A stretch of 64,000 bases of DNA from Sciurus carolinensis (lineage: Eukaryota > Chordata > Mammalia > Rodentia > Sciuridae), in NCBI RefSeq assembly GCF_902686445.1, contig NC_062213.1:61074991-61138990 (forward strand), given 5' to 3'. Positions 57,258-64,000 of this stretch are shown here, piece after piece. The position numbers and the translations under genes are program-made. The notes beneath the pieces are model-generated. The model was not told the origin of the DNA, searched no databases, and saw only the letters and a program-made list of their open reading frames with translations. Each line of letters begins with the position of its first letter. Position 1 is the stretch's first letter.

Positions 57258-58312
57258 ATGAAAAAACAAGGGAAGAAAACGTCCCAAACAAACCTAGATA
57301 GTATATCAATAAAACCCAATGACACAGCAGAAGAAATGTCAGAAAGGGAGTTCAGAATGTACATAATTAAAACAATCAGGGAAGCAAACAAGAGGATGAA
57401 AGAGCAAATGCAGGCATTGAAGGATGAGATGAAAGATCAAATGTAGGCATTAAATCAACAGTTAAAAGAGCAAATACGGGAAGCAAAAGATCGTTTCAAT
57501 AAAGAGTTAGAGATCGTTTCAATAAAGAGTTAGAGATACTGAAAAAAAAAAAAACAGAAATCTTTGAAATGAAAGAAACAATGAACCAAGTTAAAAACTC
57601 CATAGAAAGCATAACCAATAGGATAGAACACCTGGAAGACAGAACCTCAGACATTGAAGACAAAATATTTAATTTTGAAAACAAAATTGACCAAACATAG
57701 AAGATGGTAAGAAATCATGAACAGAATCTACAAAAATTGTGGGATATCATAAAAAGGCCAAATTTAAGAATTGTTGGGATTGAGGAAGGTACAGAGACAC
57801 AAACCAAAGGAATGAACAATCTATTCAATGAAATAATATCAGAAAATTTCCCAAATCTGAAGAAGGAAATGGAAAACCAGGTACAAGAGGCTTATAGGTC
57901 TCCAAATATACAAAATTACAACAGACTCACACCAAGCCACATTATTATGAAAATACCTAACATACAAAATAAAGACAGAATTTTAAAGGTCACGAGAGAA
58001 AAGAATCAAATTACATTCAGGAGGAAACCAATAAGAATATCAGCAGATTATTCAATCCAGACCCTAAAAACTAGAAGGGCCTGGAACAACATTTACCAAG
58101 CCCTGAAAGAAAACGGATGCCAACCAAGAATCTTATACCCAGCAAAACTTACTTTCAGATTTGACGACGAAATAAGATCCTTCCATGATAAACAAAAGCT
58201 AAAGGAATTTACAAAAAGAAAGTCGGCATTACAGAACATTCTCAGCAAAATATTCCATGAGGAAGAGATGAAAAACAACAATGCAAATCAGCAACGGGAG
58301 GAACTAGCCTAA
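57258..58312 (+). pseudogene. L1-E ORF1 remnant
   Basis: Starts MKKQGKKTSQTNLD at 57258 and ends with the native stop after NNNANQQREELA at 58312. Breaks: a TAG after MKDQM at 57444-57446, a 23-bp exact tandem duplication (57488-57510 and 57511-57533) that shifts the coiled-coil frame, and a TAG at 57698-57700. The second half, 57704-58312 (202 aa), is open and holds the RRM-like region (RPNLRIVGIEEG) and the C-terminal RNA-binding domain (PIRISADYSIQTLKTRRAWN, then QPRILYPAKLTFRFDDE). It is the best-preserved ORF1 C-terminus in the window. Confidence 0.93.
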
Positions 58313-58359
58313 AGGAATAGCCAAATAAAGGAGAAACCAAATCATGTCAAAAAACAAAA

Positions 58360-61300
58360 ATGAGTCAAATGACTGGGAATACAAATCATATCACAATAAT
58401 AACCCTGAATGTTAATGGCCTGAATTCATCAATCAAAAGACATAGACTGGCAGATTGAATTAAAAAGAAAAATCCAACAATATGCTGCCTGCAAGAGACT
58501 CATCTCATAGAAAGAGATACCCATAGACTAAAGGTGAAAGGATGGAAAAAAACAAACAATGCACGGACACAGCAAAAAAGCTGGAGTATCCATCCTCATT
58601 TCAGATAATGTGAAATTCAAGCCAAAACTAGTCAGAAGGGATAAAGAAGGACATTACATACTGGTTAAGGAAAGCATAAATCAGCAAGACATAACAATCA
58701 TAAATATCTATGCCCTGAACACTGGCTCATCCACGTACGTCAAACAAATCTTTCTGAATTCCAGAAATCAAATAGACCACAACACAATAATACTAGGCGA
58801 TTTTAACACATCTCTCTCACCACTGGATAGATCTTCCAAACAAAAATTGAATAAAGAAAACATAGATCTCAATAACACAATCAACAAATTAGACTTAATG
58901 GACATATATAGATACCATCCAACAAAGAATGAATACACTTTCTTCTCAGCAGCACATGGATCCTTCTCTAAAATAGACCATATTTTATGCCACAAAGTTA
59001 CTGTTCGCAAATACAAGAAGATAGAGACACTACCTTGTATTCTATCAGATCATAATGGATTGAAATTAGAAATAAATGACAGAATAAAAAACAGAAACTT
59101 CTCCAATACCTAGAGATTAAATAATACGCTATTATATGATGAATGGATAACAGAAGCCATCAAGAGGGAAATAAAAAATTCTTAGAAGTAAACAAGAACA
59201 AAGACACATCATATCAAAATCTCTGGGACACTATGAAAGCAGTACTTAGAGGAAGATTTATTTCATGGAGTGCATTCAACAAAAGAAAAAAAATCAACAA
59301 ATAAACGACTTAACACTACAGCTCAAGTCCTAGAAAAAGAAGGGCAGACCAACACCAAAAGTAGTAGAAGACAGGAAATAGTTAAAATCAGAGCCAAAAT
59401 CAAGGAAATTGAAACAAAAGAAACAATTGGAAAAATTAACAAAATAAATAGTTGGTTCTTTGAAAAAATAAACAAAATTTATAAACCCTTAGCCACACAA
59501 ACAAAGAGAAACAGGGAGAAAACTCAAATTACTCAAATTCAGAATGAAAAAGGAAATATCACAACAGATACGAGTGAAATACAAAACATAATTAGAAGCT
59601 ATTTTGAAAATCTATATTCCAACAAAACAGAAAACCTCAAAGACATCAACAAGTTTCTAGAGACATAAGAATTACCTAAACTGAACGAGGAGGCCGTACA
59701 CAACTTAAATAAATCAATTTCAAGCAATGAACTAGTAGAGGTCATCAAAAGCCTAACAACAAAGAAAAGTCTGGGACCAGATGGGTTCTCAGCCGAGTTC
59801 TACAAAACCTTTAAAGAAGAGCTCATTCCAATACTCCTCAAAGTATTCCATGAAATAGAAGAGGAGGGAACTCTCCCAAACTCGTTCTATGAAGCCAATA
59901 TCACCCTGATACCTAAACCAGACAGAGACACATGGAGGAAAGAAAATTTCAGACCAATATCCTTAATGAACATTGATGCAAAAATTCTCAACAAAATTTT
60001 AGCAAATCGCATACAAAAACATATTAAAAAGACAGTGCACCACGATCAAGTGGGTTTTATCCCAGGGATGCAAGGTTGGTTCAACATCCAGAAATCAATA
60101 AATGTCATTCACCATACCAACAGACTTAAAGTTAAGAATCACATGATTATTTCGATAGATGCAGAAAAAGCATTTGATAAAATACAGCATCCCTTCATGC
60201 TCAAAACACTAGAAAAAACTGGGGTAGTGGGAACATTCCTTAACATTGTAAAGGCCATCTACGCTAAGCCCAAGGCCAATATCATTCTAAATGGTGAAAA
60301 ACTGAAAGCATTCCTCCTAAAAACTAGAACAAGACAGGGATGCCCTCTTTCACCACTTCTTTTCAATATCGTCCTTGAAACTCTAGCCAGAGCAATTAGA
60401 CAAACCAAAGAAATTAAAGGGATACAAATAGGAAAAGAAGAACTCAAACTATCCCTGTTCACTGATGACATGATTATATATTTAGAGGAAACAGGAAATT
60501 CCACCAGAAAACTTTTAGAACTCATAAGTGAATTCAGTAAAGTAGCAGGTTACAAGATCAATGCTCATTAATCCAATGCATTTTTATACATAAATGATGA
60601 ATCTTCAGAAAGAGAAGTTAGGAAAACTACCCCATTCACAATAGCTTCGAAAAAAATAAAATACTTGGGAATCAATCACACAAGGAGAACTACAGAACAC
60701 TAAAGAAAGAAATTAAAGAAAACCTTAGAAGATGGAAAGATCTCCCATGCTCTTGGATAGGAAGAATTAATATTGTCAAAATGGCCATACTACCCAAAGT
60801 GTTAAACAGATTCAGTGCAATTCCAATTAAAATCCCAATGACGTACCTTATAGAAATAGAGCAAGCAATTATGAAATTCATCTGGAAGAATAAGAAACCC
60901 AGAATAGCTAAAGCAATCCTTAGCAGAAAGAGTGAAGCAGGGGGTATCGCAATACCAGATCTTCAACTCTACTACAAAGCAATAGTAACAAAAATGGCAT
61001 GGTATTGGTACCAAAATAGACAGTTAGATCAATGGTACAGAACAGAGGTCATGGACACAAACCCAAATAAATACAATTTTCTCGTACTAGACAAAGGTTC
61101 CAAAAATATGCAATGGAGAAAAGATAGCCTCTTCAACAAATGGTGCTGGGAAAACTGGAAATCCATATGCAACAGAATGAAATTAAACCCCTATCTCTCA
61201 CCCTGCACAAAACTCATCTCAAAATGGATCAAGGGCCTCGGAATCAGATCAGAGACCCTGCATCTTACAGAAGAAAAAGTAGGTCTAAATCTTCAACATG

Positions 61301-62028
61301 TCGTCTTAGGACCAGACTTCCTTAACAGGACTCCCATAGCACAAGAAATAAAAGCAAGAATCAACAACTGGGATAGATTCAAACTAAAAAGCTTTCTCTC
61401 AGCAAAGGAAACTATCAGTAATGTGAAGAGAGAGCCTACAGAGTGGGAGAAAATCTTTGCCACTCATACTTCAGATAGAGCGCTAATTTCCAGAATATAT
61501 AAAGAACTCAAAAAACACTACACCAAGAATACAAATAACCCAATCAACAAATGGGCTAAGGAAATGAACAGACACTTCACAGAAGATGTACAAGCAATCA
61601 ACAGATATATGAAAAAATGTTCAACATCTCTAGTAATAAGAGAAATGCAAATCAAAACTACCCTAAGAATTAGAATGGCGATTATCAAGAACACAAGCAA
61701 CAACAGGTGTTGGCGAGGATGTGGGTGAAAAGGTACACTTATACATTGCTGGTGGGGCTGCAAATTAGTGCAGCCACTCTGGAAAGCAGTATGGAGATTC
61801 CTCAGAAAGCTTGGAATGGAACCACCATTTGACCCAGCTATCCCACTCCTTGGCCTATACACAAAGGACTTACAATCAGCATATTACAGAGATACATCCA
61901 CATCAATGTTCATAACTGTTCAATTCACAATAGCCAGATTGTGGAACCAACCTAGATGTCCTTCAATTGAGGAATGGATAAAGAAACTGTGGTGTATATA
62001 TATACAATGGAATATTACTCAGCCATAA
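58360..62028 (+). pseudogene. L1-E ORF2 remnant with FTDD catalytic box
   Basis: Starts MSQMTGNTNHITIITLNVNG at 58360. An early TGG-to-TGA stop (ADW*IKK) lies near 58457. The endonuclease is open at 58559-59113 with ILGDFNTS, AAHGSFSKIDHILCHK and SDHNGLKLE. RT is open at 59966-60571 with [11 protein letters not shown], but the catalytic FADD reads FTDD (TTCACTGATGAC, 60457-60468). A deletion of about 22 bp near 60677 shifts the frame. The post-RT part is open at 60781-61728, with a 15-bp in-frame loss near 61668. The Cys-rich C-terminus (61768-62028) ends ITQP and stop. Inactive. Confidence 0.93.
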
Positions 62029-62170
62029 AGAATGATAAAATTATGGCATTTACAGGCAAATGGTTGAAATTGGAGAATATCGTGCTAAGTGAGATAAGCC
62101 AATCTCAAAAAACCAAAGGATGAATGATCTCGCTGATAAGCGGATGATGACACATAATGGGGAGTGGGAG

Positions 62171-62213
62171 GGGTTAGTGTTAGGGTTAGGGTTAGGTTTA
62201 GGGTTAGGGTTAA
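62171..62213 (+). repeat. TTAGGG-like block in L1-E 3'UTR
   Basis: TTAGTGTTAGGGTTAGGG followed by TTAGGTTTAGGGTTAGGG and TTAAGG: about six telomere-like units between G-rich tracts, at the same 3'UTR position as in L1-B and L1-C. Confidence 0.93.
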
Positions 62214-62567
62214 GGAGGGTGGCAAGAATGGAGGAAGGAAGGACTGTATAGAGGGAAAAGAGCTGTGGGGGGAGGGGAAAGGAAAAAAATAACAGAATGA
62301 GTCAAACAACATTACCCTATGTAAATTTATGATTACACAAATGGTATGCCTTGACTCCATGTACAAATAGAGAAACAGCATGTATCCCATTTGTTTACAA
62401 TAATAAAAAAAAATAGAAACTCAACCTGAATGTTTGACATAAAGAACGGAATAACCAGTTGTAATTCTCACCTAATATTTAGGTTATGGGTATAATTTTT
62501 GGACAACTGATTTTACTTTTGAGAATCTTTCAGCTTTTATAAACAATTTCTATACAAAATTTTTCAT

Positions 62568-62583
62568 ACCAAATTATAATTTT
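62568..62583 (+). repeat. Left TSD of ID SINE
   Basis: ACCAAATTATAATTTT, repeated exactly at 62720-62735. Confidence 0.95.
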
Positions 62584-62584
62584 T

Positions 62585-62719
62585 TTGTTTTTTAAATATT
62601 TCTTTAGATGTCAATTGACTTTTATTTTGTTCATGTATTTCTATGCGGTGCTGAGGATTGAACCCAGGGCCTCACACATGCCAGGCAAGCGCTCTACCAC
62701 TGAGCCACAACCCCAGCCC
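62585..62719 (-). mobile_element. ID SINE, antisense, young
   Basis: On the minus strand: GGGCTGGGGTTGTGGCTCAG (A box), AGAGCGCTTGCCTGGCATG, GGTTCAATCC (B box), CAGCACCGCATAG, then an A-rich tail appearing as T tracts from 62584. A 16-bp exact TSD and well-kept pol III boxes mark a recent insertion just beyond the L1-E tail. Confidence 0.95.
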
Positions 62720-62735
62720 ACCAAATTATAATTTT

Positions 62736-63574
62736 AATTAGTCACTTAAAACAAACCTTGATCCGTATTCCAAATATGAGTTATTACATTTGTGTATTGA
62801 CCTCAATTTTCTTTCTCCTCCAATAAATAAGGAAGGACATGGATATGCCTGAGCATTTAAGAGCAGTCATAAACTCCTCTTAATATTAGTTCCTAAGTCA
62901 CCTCAAACTACTGAAATTGTGCTAATGAAAAGGCAAGAGATTTTGGCTTAGTATTCCTTAATGTGGCCTTACAGCAAGCAGAAAAAGAAATCATGACATT
63001 TCAAGAAAAACCTGGTTCAGCAAAAGGGAAAAGTGAGCTCACCGGCTTCCTCTAAGTGGAAGCTGTTCTTCCATTATGACTGGATTTAAGCACAACCCTT
63101 TAATCAGACAAAATATATAACCAATATATAATAATATTCAAGAGTTCTTGGAATATCCTTCCAGTCAAAAATAATTTCCATCACTTGTTTAGTAATGCCT
63201 TAAAATGTATGGAGTTTCTTATAACATAACTGAAGACGGTGTTTTAAATATATATAACCCTATAAAAGATGACTTCTAAAATTGTGTTCCAATGCAATAG
63301 TCTATCTTGAGAGCAGACTTTCGCAAGAAGAAAAAAAGAATATCTTTCTATCCAAAGACTACCCATGCTTCAATACACAGCTCAATTCTGGATTCCATGT
63401 AAAGCCTTCTGAAAAACTTGTTCAAATATCTACTCACTCCCTCAACATATCACCTCCTGTTATTATTTATTTTATTCACCCTGTAAAAATATAAACTCTG
63501 AGTGTTCCATAGGATATTATTATTCTTTGTAATCCTTATGGCCTTAGCCCAGTGTTATAGTTGTACTTAATGCC
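62736..63574. other. No confident feature; possible L2 tail at 63495-63574
   Basis: CCTTAGCCCAGTGTTATAG...TTAATGCCCAATAAC weakly resembles an L2 3' end. Otherwise nothing recognised. Confidence 0.4.
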
Positions 63575-63826
63575 CAATAACAATTACTAATATTTATAAA
63601 TTTATTGTGTGTTTAGCAGAGTCCTAACTCATGATCCCATTTATTTATTATTATTATGATTTAGAACTATATTTACTTTTATTTTAAGATTAACATACTG
63701 AGACTTAGGGAAGGAAGTTAGCTACGCATACCAGGTCACATAGTCAGAAAAATGGCATAACCAGAATTCAAGACCAATCCATCTGACTCCAGAACCCATG
63801 TTTGTAATCACTACACTACACTAACT
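63575..63826 (-). mobile_element. MIR SINE, antisense
   Basis: TTTATTGTGTGTTTAGCAGAG, ACATACTGAGACTTAGGGAAG, CCAGGTCACATAGTCAG, CCAGAATTCAAGACC, CTGACTCCAGAACCCATG and CACTACACTAC are an antisense MIR, nearly complete. Confidence 0.88.
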
Positions 63827-64000
63827 CTAGGAATGTTTGTTAAACCACAAGCAAAAGCACAAGAGCATTGGGTACTTATGGTCACAGGAAGGAGAAGCTG
63901 ATAGTGGTGAAAATCAGATCTTTCCCTGACAAAGTTCTGCTAAGAACCGCCCTATCTGGGACACAGGCTCAAAGACTTCAATCTTTCCAATAAAATTTAT

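Larger units (their letters stand above)
56434..62416 (+). mobile_element. L1-E, full-length LINE-1
   Basis: Complete L1 of about 6 kb: 5' end TCCAACATGGCGGACTAG, a GC-rich 5'UTR with three ~172-bp monomers, ORF1 57258-58312, ORF2 58360-62028, a 3'UTR with TTAGGG repeats, and an A-rich tail to about 62415. A clean TSD was not resolved because the left flank (AATAAAAAAT) merges with the A tail (AATAAAAAAAAAT). The ORFs are broken. Its 5'UTR type matches L1-B, not L1-C. Confidence 0.95.

Overview
The window looks like nuclear DNA from a rodent of the squirrel family (Sciuridae). The evidence is its repeat content: several copies of one young L1 lineage, tRNA-derived ID SINEs, and dimeric SINEs joining a 7SL-like (B1) head to an ID tail. 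No host gene, exon, tRNA, rRNA or CRISPR array is supported. The long open frames are L1 or endogenous-retrovirus remnants, and most others are shadows or low-stop stretches. Family names come from memory of consensus sequences; no alignment was run.

Layout. 1-7354: the 3' two thirds of a sense L1 (L1-A), split by an almost full-length antisense L1 (L1-B, 2770-6980) bounded by a 15-bp target-site duplication (TSD). 7355-9426: a MER5-like fragment, a probable MIR and an old antisense L1. 9427-15963: a full-length sense L1 (L1-C) with an exact 12-bp TSD and a tandemly repeated 5'UTR. 15976-18858: old L1/HAL1 pieces and a B1-ID SINE. 19343-20291: a solo retroviral LTR with 6-bp TSD, then a MaLR-type LTR. 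20496-20668: a TA/GA microsatellite. 22310-27190: a MIR, an antisense old L1 and a nearly complete antisense HAL1. 27446-35000: ID SINEs, MaLR LTRs, L2, MIRs and a B1-ID SINE in mostly unrecognised DNA. 36320-37810: an ERVL-like integrase relic and a MaLR LTR. 41050-42602: an old L1 carrying a twin-primed (5'-inverted) L1. 44663-47134: a MaLR LTR invaded by an antisense LTR, then a second MaLR LTR. 48208-53163: a MIR, L1 tails and an antisense 5'-truncated L1 (L1-D) with a 17-bp TSD and a probable short 3' transduction. 54125-54890: MIR and L2. 56434-62416: a full-length sense L1 (L1-E). 62585-63826: an ID SINE and a MIR.

The region is best read as an insertion history. Young L1s supplied the machinery that probably mobilised the ID and B1-ID SINEs. 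Every ORF1 and ORF2 here is broken, so none of these copies appears able to move itself. The most unusual signals are telomere-like TTAGGG blocks in the L1 3'UTRs, two different tandem monomer types in the 5'UTRs of otherwise similar L1s, and a 735-bp tract nearly identical between L1-A and L1-C that looks like gene conversion.
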